A stretch of 64,000 nt of DNA from Fennellomyces sp. T-0311 (GCA_025266875.1 JALLLT010000016.1:620001-684000), one strand, 5' to 3'. Positions 1 to 11,647 are shown, counted from the stretch's first letter. Notes: generated by a model from the letters alone, not told the origin. Translations and numbers: made by a program.

Positions 1-3000
1 TCTTCTGCGATAGTTGCTTCTTTCCAGCTTTGTCCAAACTTTGCAAAGATACTGAAAAAATCATCCGGTCGCATCACCTTGGGATTCTCGCCATAGTATG
101 TCATGACATCCTTCCACTTTGCATCCATGTTGATATAAAGCATCTCCAATTCCTCAAACCGCTCGGTGGCGGCTGTTCGATGCTTGGACATGACTTCAAG
201 GAATCGGTCGTCTTCATCCAATTCAACGTCTTGCCACTTTGTATCCAGCTCGGCATCCAATTTCTTGAGATTCTGGCGCATATCTGTGTATTGCTCCACA
301 ATGTCATTCACAGTTGCCATGACTGCCATAGATGTTAGGTTCTTTATGTATGTTCTGAAAGCATTGTATACTTACTTCTTGCTGCCTGTTGAACATTGCG
401 AAGGTCATGCGTGAAGCGTTGGATGTGTGGGAAATTGCGACGAGTGATACCAACCAAAACATTCAAGAGTGTCATCGATGATGAACTCGATGCCTTTGTA
501 TCCGCGAGCTAGACAACAATTGTTTCAGTCACTCATCAACTTTTTCAGCTGTTGAGCCTTTTTACCTTGTTAATACTGCCAACACGCATACCAAAAGCAC
601 CACCTTGCAGACTTGATGCGTTCATGTAATTACCAAGCATCAAGATCAGCTATAACACACTGTTAATTTCACCACTATCGTCTGTCATTGATATACATAC
701 ACAAAGCAATTCCTTGAGGCTTGATGAATTGCGTAGATTGTCGGATACTTCCACTACCATTGTCATATTCTAAAGCACAGTTAGTACAAAATATCGCTAC
801 ATCGCCATTAAAATACTTTACCTTGGTTAGCTGCTCGTACCGTTCCCAAAACTGCACTCGGAATAACATAAACTGCAAGCGTGCTTCGTATCTATACACC
901 TTCATCATCTATAAATATGGAAAAAAGTTTAGTTTCTTTTTCTCCTTCGTCAAGCGTTCGTGGATTATACCTCAACGATAAACTGCTCAGGTGTATCGAG
1001 AGCCTTGCGCTCCTCATCCGACGCATTGACATATTTTTCCATGGTCTTGAGGTCATCGTCGTTGCTCGGTGCGTATTGAATCAGGTTGCTGAGCAACGTT
1101 TCAGTACACAATTGATCATCGACAGAAAGGATATGATGTCGCACTTGAGCAAATGATTCATAATGCTTCAATCGTGGCAACACCGTGATATCTAAAGTCA
1201 ATAGCAATTAATAAGTCCAATTTTACATACTTGGCATATACAAGCTTACTCAGACTTCGACTCTTCTCCTTGTGCAAGAATTTGACCGCATCACGACGTT
1301 CTTCCATCTTTTTCATTTTGCGGTCAAACAACGTATTGACCTTGGCAGCGAAAATGGTGTCGATCTTGTCCAATTCACCGGTACGATGCAAGACATCTTC
1401 GAATTCACTCTCATCGATACCGTCCAAAGCCCATACCGTCTTTTCAACACTATGCGCCTCGAGTTTTTGCCATTGCAGATTCTTCAATTTGATTTGAGGA
1501 TAATGGTGTAACTCTTTACGTTTCGGGCCGCTCGGGACAGGTGGGATGATATCTGCATAAATAATTAGCACTAAACCATTATTAGCTTGGTTGTATGACA
1601 AACCTTCTGCAGCTTTTGTGCCAGGCGGCGGTGGTGGAGGCGGAGGAGCATCTGGGCCTCCGGATAGTGCTACAGTACAGAAAATTAATAATTATTACGA
1701 CGCCTTACACTTGGTAAGTTCATCAGTCTTACGCATTGGCGGAGGAGGTGGAGGAGGAGGTGGGGGTGCACCAGATGCTATAACGGGAATTAATAGACGC
1801 ACGATATAGTATAGAAAGACACCTACCGGGAGCTGGTGGAGGGGGTGGTGGAGGTGGCGGAGGTGATGGGGATGCTACAAAATGTTAATTAAAGCACGTA
1901 CTCTTAGAATATCATCGGAACTTACCAGGCGTACTAGCTGGTGCGGGCGGAGGAGAAGGTGGTGGCGGCGCAGGGGCAGAGGGTCGAACTAGTGGGTTAA
2001 TAAGTAAAATACGGTACGGCGAGGATGAGATACTCTACCTGGTACTGGGCTAGGCGGACTACCCAAGCCTGGTTGGAATATTGGTCCGTCTATTAGAGTA
2101 TGTAGTTAGCGACAACCCTAATTTTTAGAACTAAAGTCTTACCAGAACGGCCAGATTGGGAGCCGCTTCTGCCAATGGTGGCATAACGGTTCGAATTTTT
2201 ACGCATGGGTGCTGCTGACCGAAGACTAGCTGGTGCTTGTGGTAATTGGAAACCATCACGTCCAACGGCTGTCGGCTTTAGGTTACTTGGTGAGACAACT
2301 TCTGCTCGTCCCTAAAAAAAACACATTTGGTCAGCGTATATTTACTTTTACTTTAAAGTAGTACCTTTGGACGTGGATTCAAGGCGATAAACTTTTTGCG
2401 AGCCATTTTCCATTCTTCGCCAAGTACCAAACCAGGCACTAGTGGGTCTTCCACCGTCTCCGTTATGGCATCGAAATCACGTAGCCGTTCTTGAAGCATG
2501 GCTATAGTACTTCTGGATGTTTTTAAGAGTTCTCTCAGCGAAGCATTCTCGACCATGACGGCTTGGTTTTCTAAAGACACGTCAACAAATCGTGTTGGTG
2601 GGAGCGATATATATACTTACTGCTTGAATCATCCTCATTTCCGGGCATTGCTCGTCGATACCGCTTGGCAGCTCGCAGATCCTGTAATTCCAATTCCAGT
2701 TCCTTCTTTTCATTCGTCAACTTCATACACTGCTCACGATTGTAAGCGGATTCATCCTCGAGTTGCTGAAGGCGATCTTGGCTGGTAAATTTTTGAATCA
2801 ACGTGTTCACCGAACCGCCAAAGATCGTACTTGTATCTTCCATACTGTTGGTGCGAAGGTTCAAGACAAGTTGACCGACGAAGGCGCTGACCATTTGATA
2901 ATAATGTGCTCTAATTCAAACATGTTATTAAAAAAAACGCATCGTCCAAGTTGTGAAAACACATTACTTTGAGTCACCCTTTATAAGTAACAGATTTCGC

Positions 3001-4866
3001 AGTATTGTCATAAGAGACTCGGAGGCACGTGGTGAATCTGCAAGGTTATCGACAATCAGATCGAACAATTCTGACGGTTGAGATATATCCGAATAAAGCG
3101 AAAATTCATCTCCAAATGCTTCGTCATAATCATTTTCAGCTGCTATTTTGTAGGCGTCCACTTGTATATTGAGTAAATGATAGTCGAATTGTTCGAGTTT
3201 GGCGAGAATGCGTGATTGTAAGCCTGCAGCATTGAGTTGATTACGAAGGTATATTCGTTCGTGTACTTCTTCCAGTGTTTTGGTGAGCGTGTTAACGAGT
3301 ATCATATTGGATAACTAAGCAACGTACTACCACGTGAGACTTGTACTTTTTCTTCACTTAAATCCGACTTTACTTACGGCATATTCCATGAGATGGCCAT
3401 CGGCGCCCTGGTATGTTCCAAATCGCTTAAACTCGTCATTGGCGCCAACAAAAGTCCCCATACGTCCGCGTCCATCGATAGTCCTTTCAAAGTCCCGTAA
3501 CCAGGCATCAAAAACACCGGCATCCTGTCGGTGTTGCTGAAGCAATTCAAATCCTCGTAGTACATGATCAAATCCTTTCCGACGGTGACAATAGCACAGG
3601 AACACAAGCAATTCGCACACCAATTTGCGCGTAACCCAGTGGGGTGAGATCAGCGAGAAGACGACGGTGTGGACATACTCCGGATTGGCCATAATCTCTT
3701 GGCCTCCTCGCTAATACCGAGATTAATTTAAAATGCCGCATAGTACCATTAGTCCACTCCTTACCCGGGTATTAATCAATGCCTTGATCGACTTTATGAG
3801 TTCTATTTCCACCTCCAGCGCCTTGCCCTTCCTATAGCCACGATATTATTAGCCACTTTTGCGCAAGCCGTGATCTGCATATAGAACTCGATCCAAACCT
3901 GTCTGGCATCCGGTTCAGGTAAGCGAGATTTTGCACCAGCACATGCAAGCCTTTGAGTTCAATAAACCGTCCGACCCAACTAGATGAAATTTATATATAA
4001 ATTAAATAAGGATAGATAAGGCGCCAATAAACCTAATAGACTTACTCGATCGGCCGAGTTCGAAGACTCACTTCGAGATGTGCTGCCGTAGTGGGCGTCA
4101 CCGCTCGCAGGTTGGTCTCCATGAATTTGCGGATAAAGTATTCGGGCGTATTCCTGTCTCCAGCAGGTACGGCTTCCATCATTCCCGGTGGCGCATTTCC
4201 ATTTGACGAACGAGGGCTGGTGCTACCGCTGCTGCTGTTTGTTGTGGTGCTGCTCCTGCTGCCTCGTAGCGTACCAGCGCTGCGCGAGGGTTCTGGGAAT
4301 GGAGCTGAGCGGATATTCTCTGGTGATCGCACCAGGTTGTTTGACCACATTAATCCTTTATCATTCAGCACACTCAACGGCTCCGGATGGTCAGACACGT
4401 TCATTTCGGCTTGGCGGTCCTGGTTGACCATCAACCACTTCTTGTTGACATCCCAGGCACGCATATTTCGCCGTGTTTGCTCGTCATGGATCCCCCGTCG
4501 GTCCTATATGTATATATATTTCAAATTTAGGGTTACTTTACGGTTCAATAAGGGTGGTGGCGCGTTGTTATGCGTACGAGCATTTGGGTGAACAGCATGT
4601 CCAGCTTCTTTTCAGCTGGAATGGCCGACCGCGGAGGAATGGTGTTACTGCCGGAATCATTGACGGAACGACCGGCGGATCGCCATGACGACGATACGTC
4701 AATCGGTTGTCTGGATTCTGTGCATATGCAAAATGATAGTTAAGGGGAGGCTGAGTGGGTTGTTCAACGGGGACCCTACGTGGTCTGTTCACTTACGCCC
4801 AGGGTATTCTGTTCCACGGGACGGCTTTGACTTTTTTCTATTCAGGCGGTCGAAAAAGTCGGCCAT
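1..4866 (-). CDS. Formin (GBD/FH3-FH1-FH2), C-terminus cut by window edge
   Basis: Actin-nucleating formin that builds unbranched filaments at the hyphal tip and septum under Rho GTPase control. The start is the ATG at 4864-4866 (reads MADFFDRLNRKK). A GBD/FH3-like armadillo region follows (about 4460-2960, including WVTRKLVCELLVFLCY), then a coiled coil (about 2890-2360). The FH1 region is proline-rich and encoded by five mini-exons between 2089 and 1604. FH2 starts near 1555 (KLKNLQWQKLE) and still runs at base 1. The last exon near 330-1 reads as the FH2 end. A DAD tail is expected further left but is outside the window. The gene has many short introns. An (AG)n tract lies just upstream of the start. 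It is divergent from SLD5 with 278 bp between starts. Family call is firm; some middle exon joins were not resolved. Confidence 0.93.
1604..2089 (-). other. Five phase-1 polyproline mini-exons of the formin FH1 domain
   Basis: Read on the minus strand, five short exons can be delimited by AG/GT signals: 2039-2089 (51 nt), 1926-1988 (63), 1827-1874 (48), 1733-1777 (45) and 1604-1669 (66). Each is a multiple of three, starts with two bases of a split codon and ends with one. Any of them can therefore be skipped without breaking the frame. Four of the five encode runs of proline; 2039-2089 is only moderately proline-rich. Confidence 0.85.
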
Positions 4867-4907
4867 GCAGGTCTGCGTTGCGTTGGTATTAGAAAGAAGA
4901 AGAAATA

Positions 4908-4930
4908 AAGAGAGAGAGAGAGAGAGAGGG
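4908..4930. repeat. (AG)n microsatellite in the formin/SLD5 divergent promoter
   Basis: Uninterrupted AG dinucleotides sit about 40 bp upstream of the formin ATG. They fall in the probable 5' leader or core promoter, where they appear as a CT tract on the formin strand. Confidence 0.9.
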
Positions 4931-5144
4931 CCTAAGGGAAAGAAGAGAAGGGAGCCTTGGGGGGTCAGAAGGTCAATTTGTTTCACTGAATGCTGCTCAT
5001 CTTTTTATAGTACCATAATTACCATCCATGGTCCTGTCTGTGGAACCAGCCGAATCACAAGCCGCCGCCACGCGAAAAGTATGGATCGCGATCAGCACGC
5101 GTTTCCGCGTTTGCCCTTTTGTTGCTGCGTTCCTTAAAAAAAAC

Positions 5145-6138
5145 ATGCTGGGAGAATCCCAACCTGAATCCATTCCATCCAGTTTTAATGAAAGCTCTTT
5201 AAATTTACCCGATACACAGGCCTTCGAGGGCGCCTCGTTTGCCGACGGGTTCCTCGACAGCGGCGACACCGTCAGGGAATTAACAGTAGCATGGATGAAC
5301 GAACGAAATGCTCCCGAACTGTTAACGTACAAAGGCTACCTCGTCGATGCACTCATGGATGCGCTTGACTTTCAGGTACCTGGGCTGAAATAGAGGCCAA
5401 GGATTTCTTGTGCTGATTGAACGGACTAGGTGAATCGCATTCTGGACACCCCCATGACAACGCACCAAGACAAACTGAATTCCATGCTATACCAAAACGA
5501 AATCGAACGCATCAAGTTTATCATTAAAAGCTATCTACGAACCCGTCTTTACAAGGTACGCAGCGTCAAACAGCCTATGAAGGTTCGTCTTGGGTATCTG
5601 ACTATTGTAAATCAGATTGAGCGGTGCACTTTGGATCTACTGCGACATAGCGACAGCGAACGATTGCTGTCAAAAAACGAACTTGCATATGCTAAAAAGT
5701 AACCAACAGAGATACTGCAGCTATAAAGCCGGCTCACTCATTCCGCTGCCATAGATATCAAAAGCTCGTCGAGGAGCATAATCACAAGTCATTCTTGCAT
5801 GCATTACCATCATCGCAACACAAGCAGGACGAACGGTCGGGCGATTTGAGTATGGGTATGTTGGATCACACAGGTGTGCATAGGCTTCTTATCGACGTAC
5901 TTACGGCGATATAGTGGTGACATCCAATCTCGAAGCGCCTGTGTTTGTGAAAGTGCTGGATTATTCTGGCAGCGTCCAGTTAGCCAGGTAAGGGCTGTAT
6001 GGTGTGTTCAGGGGGAACACGGTTCTGACCCGTACAATTAGGGATGAAATGGTGCTATTTGAAAAACACGACATTTTTATATTGCGTTACGCTGACATCC
6101 GGGCATTATTGCTGAGCGGCCATGTCCGGCTACTCTAG
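5145..6138 (+). CDS. SLD5: GINS complex subunit Sld5
   Basis: Subunit of the GINS tetramer that joins Cdc45 and MCM2-7 in the replicative CMG helicase. The start is the ATG at 5145 (MLGESQPESIP). The first exon carries the family block AWMNERNAPELL and ends at DALDFQ before a GT donor near 5375. Later exons read NEIERIKFIIKSYLRTRL, then NELAYAKK, and the B-domain ending in ILRYADIRALLLSGHVRLL before TAG at 6136-6138. Five short introns are needed to join them. Spacing and order of the blocks match human GINS4. The gene is divergent from the formin and convergent with the peroxin (88 bp between stops). An upstream in-frame extension is not needed. Confidence 0.92.
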
Positions 6139-6226
6139 ATCTTTTAATCTTTATTGCGAAGAGGTCGCTTATAAAGAATCTGTACATATTACAAAGTATA
6201 TTAAAAGGAAGAATCCCATACCCACA

Positions 6227-7983
6227 CTATCTGGCATTCTTGTTCCCGGATGGTCCAGACCCAGCCGCATTCTCAGCCACTAGTTCGTAGTGTCTGATCC
6301 AGCGCCGACGCCGCGTTGTTGACGTCCCATCGGTTGCTTGTTGTGGGTGCATCCAGTTGTCATCCATGTAAACCCAGCCATGTTCTTCGGGTCTTACTGC
6401 TACCTAAATGGAGAACGGCCAAATTAGATTATTCCATAACGTCATTTTGCATAATCACCTCTAAAAATATATCACGTCAGTCATTCCAAATTAAGAACTG
6501 CAGAAAAGTCACTTTACCTATTTGGAGAAAGTCATCCTGCCAAGGGCCGGTCTGGTCTACTGCCCATTTGGATCCCTCCACCCACCGGTACCCTTCAGGT
6601 GGATCGATGTTGGCTGGTTCCGGTACACTAATCGCCCCGGACAGATTAGACCACAGTTCTATTTTATCCGTTGTCTTGAGCTATAGACATATCGCTTGTC
6701 AGATCACTTGTTGATAACCTGACATACTCTTATTACGCACCTTTGGGAGGAATTCGCTACCCCATTTACGTTGATTTTGGAATATAGATAATGTATGGTG
6801 TTCCTCTGAAGGTTCTCGCTTGTATAAATCTTGGATTAACTGCAGGGTCGCCACGCTCAAATCTTCAATGGGGTCGTGATAGCAATCTTTAACGCGCATC
6901 CAAGCCTTGGCAAAACGAGAGTTGACGATAAAAATAGCCAGACCAATGACGAGTAGCATGTGATTAAACGATGCGAGGAACATCAGAGGTATAGTCAGCA
7001 CGGTCGAAATCACGACAACCTGGATCGCGATCAGCCGGGATTGTTCGTCGGAAGCATGGGTGCGAAAGGATTGGGCTATTGCGTCGTAGATATCGCTATA
7101 TTCTCCCATCATATTTTGGATATTTTGCAGGTTTCGAGTGTACTCTGGTGCATCCTTGTTGTCCATATTGGAAAGCAACGCTAAACCTGCGTTGAACGTG
7201 CTTGCGAAAGTAGTTGACTTTTTGTTTGGCCCCGTACTGTGTCGTTGGGCAATAGGAGAATCTATCTCTGACGGCGGGTGAATCCTGTTGGATGCCAGAA
7301 AATAAAGCAATACAAACTGGGGAACAACTAAAAGAAGCTTGGGATATAAACCTATCAGAGCCATTTAGCTTCAATGTGGCGAGCGTTTATCTAAATGGCT
7401 TACAGAGAATGGTATAGCTGGTGATTGCAATCCATGTATTCATGCTATCTTCCCAGCACACTAAGCGAACAACCGAATCACGCATCTCAAAAAAAGTCCC
7501 AATTCGTTTGATGAATCGCGAAAAGTTCCGAGTGGTAGTTTGAGGGTGGAGTGGGGGAGAGTTGCTAAGATACTCACACGTTGAACTTTGATCAAGTACG
7601 GCTGCCACCACAAGCTCTTCCAGCGACTTGAGGATGTTCTCCCACGAAGGTGGTTCCCGAGTGTCTTTACACGCTTTTGATGTGATGCTCTCGGCAGAAT
7701 CCCCGCACTTTTGTTGAAGGTAAAATAGGGATTGTTCAGCCGGTGTTTGTAGCGCACCACATTTGGATGGCGCATTATCTCGACAGCGATCATGAACGAT
7801 ATAATGACATTCTAAGTAAATACATATAATATTTAACGGCCATGATGGCTTGGTAACGGTAGTGAAATAAGCACCTGAACATTTAAGACCTTGACGTGCC
7901 AATCCCCAAAGAAGTTTATTGCAATGTTGGCAGTGCGTTGGACGAGTAAATGTAGTACGTTTGAAGGAATGAACAGCTGGCAT
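6227..7983 (-). CDS. Peroxisomal membrane peroxin (Pex24/Pex28-32 type) with N-terminal C1 domain
   Basis: Starts at the ATG 7981-7983 (MPAVHSFKRTTF). Residues from about 5 form a canonical C1 (phorbol ester/diacylglycerol type) zinc module: H, x12, C, x2, C, then after a short intron C-x2-C-x4-H-x2-C-x7-C. Next come hydrophobic helices (LLLVVPQFVLLYFLA, then a longer double segment near 7040-6930). The C-terminus holds a DysF-type module with SGAISVPEPANIDPPEGYRW, GPWQDD and, in the last exon, RRRRWIRHYELV before TAG at 6227. Pex24-type proteins regulate peroxisome number and ER-peroxisome contact. The C1 module suggests membrane recruitment by lipid. One intron (about 7387-7348) joins CLYPKLLLVVPQF. 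Family call rests on the dysferlin motifs plus membrane segments. Confidence 0.85.
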
Positions 7984-8689
7984 GAAAAGGAGCGAGTAAT
8001 TTTTTTTGGTACTGGCGATGATGTTTACTTCATCGTAAACTTTTGATCATCATCAACCTTACTGAGGAATAATCAGCGCAAGAGTTGCATATGCGTATAC
8101 AAATAGAAACAAAATATAGGAACAAACGATTAAGCTGTTTGTTTTTTTTCGCTTTAGAAACCTGGTAAAAGTGTCATGATCAGAACGTCATTCAAAGATT
8201 CGTGGTGCGAAGGGTAAACTATTATGCAAATGCTTGTAAGTGCGTTCCAGCCAAGAGTGAACATACTTAATCACTTCCTTGTTACAGCACGCATTGCTAT
8301 GCATACATGAATTGTGATTCGTGTTTCTCTATTTGTTCGATAAAAAACCACATTACTCCAGGTGTAAACATATGCCTCATGCGAAACGTGCTAAGCAAAT
8401 TTTCTTTTATAGATATTTCCGTAAGACCATTATTTTGTAGATTTTCTAGTCTATTTTGCCCACAAATAATATTAGTTGGAACTTTACTTCTTCGACTTTG
8501 CTCTTACTTACGTCCGTACCAAGTAAAATCTGTTGGGTTCGTGTCGGTGTTAGCCAAACATAATGTAGACCATTGAGGTGGGCATAAGAAACCAGTTTAT
8601 CATGAAACTAGTCGTTACCGATTGCTATATAAAGTCTTTTATGGTAACTGTATATGCGATCCTCTTTCTTCCAGCCAGTTTACACAACG
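7984..8689. other. Divergent intergenic region; TATA box for ubiquitin-like/RING copy 1
   Basis: No gene is supported here. It lies between two divergent starts. The only clear element is a TATATAAA box at 8626-8633, about 57 bp upstream of the copy 1 ATG. Confidence 0.6.
8626..8633 (+). promoter_or_regulatory. TATA box of ubiquitin-like/RING copy 1
   Basis: TATATAAA 57 bp before the ATG at 8690. Such a canonical box is uncommon near the housekeeping genes here and fits an inducible promoter (inference). Confidence 0.55.
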
Positions 8690-10009
8690 ATGGCACCGGA
8701 AACAATCTCCGTGCTTATATCAAGCTTTCCTGGCCTGACTCTGTCGGTCCCATACGACAAAAATGAGCCTCTTCATTTTCTTCGAGACCGCATATCCAAC
8801 TGCTTATATGGTACAGCTGCATGTGTGGATCCTGAAATAGCCAGTCTGCATCTTGATGGCAAGCCAATTTCAGATTATGACAAAACCATGGATCACTACG
8901 AACTTTTCGGCGATATGCTTACGTATAAAAATGCCAAGGTTCAAGGCACTCCGAAATTGAAGATGATAACTTCTATGCAACCCTCCAAGTTGCCATCAAC
9001 AGTTACCGTACACGTTCTCACCGCTATAGGACAAAACATCACAACCAATGTACCCGTGGATGCAACAGTGGAAGAACTCAAACAATCGATTTCCGAAGGC
9101 CTAAACAAAGATATTTCAATTCGCAAGCAGCACCTATACTTTAATGGAACCGAGCTGCAAGATGAAAAAACACTGCCAGACTACTTTATCACATCCAACA
9201 CGACAATCCATATGTTGATTCAGCTCTCAAAATATCTGACCGTGCCTATCTACGTTAAAACGCTGACGAAGCAGACACATGTTCTTCACGTGAATCTCGG
9301 ACAGACAGTCTATCGGTTGAAGAAATTCATTGAGGATAGGATAGACATCCCCATTAATGAACAACGCTTGACATTCAACGGAAATCAACTGGAGGACGAT
9401 CATATTCTTTACGACTATCACATTGGCAAGGAATCCACGGTTTCCATCTCACTCCGGCTGTCAGGTGGCCACGATCTGCTTCCAACTTTCGCTGACGTGT
9501 CTACAGCCCAGGTTGAGACACTAAGGCTGGTTCAATATGCACCGAAAGGATGTGTAGTTACCGCCGGAACAAATATTGAGCTAAAGTGCGAATACACCCA
9601 CTACAATGTCTACAGTATGCAAGGCTTTGGAATTTACGAGCTTGGGAAAGACAAGGTCACCTGCCCCAACTGCTACAGCACTGATGTAAAGCTAATTACA
9701 GTCGGCTTCCTACAATGTGTGTATCGAATTCACGGTGTAAAAGCCGACTGGACGAACTTCAAGTCGGATTGGATCGAAGTCAAAGAAGCCGATCAATATC
9801 AGCGTTATGACCCGTCCAGACAAATTGGATGGCGACGGCTGGGAATTGAGTCGAAACCACTCTTCCGGAACGCAACTCCAGTTTGCACTATCTGTTTGGA
9901 AAACATTCTGGGATGCATCAAGACGCTGCCCTGTGGTCATCGATTCCACAAAAAGTGCATTACAACCTGGAAGTTACATTGTCCAAATTGCCGAGCTGGT
10001 AGTCCTTAA
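8690..10009 (+). CDS. Multi-ubiquitin-like, zinc-ribbon, RING-H2 protein, copy 1 (intact)
   Basis: Intronless, 439 residues from ATG 8690 (MAPETISVLISSF). Residues 1-80 are a divergent ubiquitin-like or novel domain. Residues 104-178 form a second ubiquitin-like domain. Residues 184-260 are a close ubiquitin relative (VKTLT, INEQRLTFNGNQLEDD, KEST) ending LRLSGG at 255-260. About 262-390 is a conserved block with a zinc-ribbon-like CPNC (325/328) and a WRRLGIE segment. The C-terminus is a RING-H2 finger with C399, C402, C415, H417, H420, C423, C431, C434. It is probably an E3 ubiquitin ligase. First of three tandem copies. An in-frame ATG-less extension upstream was not used; the chosen ATG is the one shared by the paralogues. 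Confidence 0.85.
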   Translation: MAPETISVLISSFPGLTLSVPYDKNEPLHFLRDRISNCLYGTAACVDPEIASLHLDGKPISDYDKTMDHYELFGDMLTYKNAKVQGTPKLKMITSMQPSKLPSTVTVHVLTAIGQNITTNVPVDATVEELKQSISEGLNKDISIRKQHLYFNGTELQDEKTLPDYFITSNTTIHMLIQLSKYLTVPIYVKTLTKQTHVLHVNLGQTVYRLKKFIEDRIDIPINEQRLTFNGNQLEDDHILYDYHIGKESTVSISLRLSGGHDLLPTFADVSTAQVETLRLVQYAPKGCVVTAGTNIELKCEYTHYNVYSMQGFGIYELGKDKVTCPNCYSTDVKLITVGFLQCVYRIHGVKADWTNFKSDWIEVKEADQYQRYDPSRQIGWRRLGIESKPLFRNATPVCTICLENILGCIKTLPCGHRFHKKCITTWKLHCPNCRAGSP

Positions 10010-10335
10010 AGAGTTTTGACTCGTTCTCCATTCTCTTTTTGCTAAATTCTCACACAAACATTACTCTCTTGCGAAATTAAATCCTCATCTCTTGCGAATA
10101 AAATCACCTTCCGCTTAAAACTATGCTTCTTTGAACGGTCCGTCACTGTCGAGACAATATCACTTTATCAGTGACACGCATTGAACTGTTTTTACATACA
10201 GAGCCATTGTGAATACAAGTCTGAAACATAAACGCATGAAAGAAGCTTGCTGATTTTTTCAGAACTAAATATTAATCCTTGACAAAGCACAGAACAGAAA
10301 AACTAACCTTCTTTTCGATTGGTACCTGTACGCAA
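10010..10335. other. Spacer between ubiquitin-like/RING copies 1 and 2
   Basis: About 326 bp, AT-rich, with no coding signal seen. It must hold the copy 1 terminator and the copy 2 promoter. No TATATAAA box like that of copy 1 was found. Confidence 0.6.
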
Positions 10336-11647
10336 ATGTCACCAACAAATATATCTGTCCTTATTTCAACTCTTCCGGGGCTTACCATCTCGGTGCCATA
10401 CGATGACGATGAGCCGCTACATTTTGTTCGAGAACGTGTGTCCAACTGCTTGTATGATACCACTGCCTGCGTGGATCCTGAGATAGCCAGTTTGTATCTT
10501 GATGGTGCAGCCATTTCTGACTACAACAAAACTATGCGCTACTACAAACTATTTGGTGACGTCTTTACGTACAAGAATGCAAAATCTCAAGCTCTTCAGC
10601 ACTGAAAAGAGTTTCTTCGGTGAAGCCTAACCAAACACCAACAACCATGGTCCATGTCATGACGGTGACGGGTCAGAGCCTCGGAATTAATGTATCCACC
10701 CAAGCACCGGTCATCAATCTCAAGCAAGCGATTTCCGATGCAGTGGCTGACAAAAGCCCAGATCACAAGCAACGTCTCTACTTTAATGAAACCGAGTTAC
10801 AAGATGATGAAACGCTCGCTAGTCGTTGTATTAAACCCAATGCTACCATTTATATGCTGCCGCAGGTGAAAGCATATTCGACGATCACTATCTTTGTCAA
10901 AATGCTGACTCAGAAGACATATGTATTCCAAGTGAACCTGGGTCAGACAGTTTATCAGCTGAAAAAAACATTGCGGATAGGGTGAATATTCCAATTGATG
11001 AGCAACGCTTGGCATTTGGCGGAAAACAGCTGGAGAATGACCGCATCCTTGACGATTGCCATATTAACAACGGAAGCACGGGAACCATATCACTACGACT
11101 GGCGGGTGGCCATGATCTTATCCCCACTTTTGCTGACGTACCTAATGCTAGGATAAAACATTTACCCCTGGTAGATCATGCACCAAAAGGACGTGTGGTC
11201 AGCTTTGGAACCAATATTGAAGTGGAGTGCCCGTGCACACCTTATCATGTTATCAGTAGACAAGGCTATGGACTTTATGAGCTCGGAGATGAGATTTTCT
11301 GCCCCAACTGCCATAGCACTGATGTGACTCCAGTAACGGCTGGATTCCGAAATTGTGTATACAAGATTCATGGTCAAAAAGCTGATTGGAAGCGCTATAA
11401 ATCAGGCTGGATTGAAGTTACAATGAATGATCAATATCAGTACTACGACCCATTCAAGCAATTAGGATGGCGACGTCTTGGAATTGAATCGAAGTCATTA
11501 GCTCGTAGCAAGACACCAGTTTGTTCAATTTGCTTGGAAGATAAGGCGAGAGACATCAAGACACTTCCGTGTGGTCATCAATTCCATACTAGATGTATTT
11601 CGTCGTGGAGATTGCATTGCCCAAATTGCCGAGCCCAGAGTGCTTAA
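10336..11647 (+). pseudogene. Multi-ubiquitin-like, zinc-ribbon, RING protein, copy 2, with two -1 frame breaks
   Basis: Aligns end to end with copy 1 from ATG 10336 (MSPTNISVLIS). The first frame ends at TGA 10603-10605, just after the first domain. The similarity continues in the frame one base back (ALKRVSSVKPNQ aligns to the linker of copy 1). The second break is at an A7 run followed by C near 10964-10971; the third segment starts with ADRVNIPIDEQRLAF. Both breaks look like single-base losses. Downstream of them everything is intact: internal LRLAGG, CPC and CPNC ribbon, and a complete RING (CSICLE, CGHQFH, CPNC) to TAA 11647. It is either a young pseudogene, a locus with sequencing indels, or (less likely) frameshifted in translation. 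No GT..AG intron explains the breaks. Confidence 0.75.

Noticed and set aside
8578..8689. Upstream ATGs before the ubiquitin-like/RING copy 1
   Set aside because: The paralogues share the start at 8690; the extra codons lie between the TATA box and that start and are not conserved.
10336..11647. Explaining the copy 2 breaks as introns
   Set aside because: No GT..AG pair removes the TGA at 10603 or the A7 shift while preserving the aligned residues on both sides.
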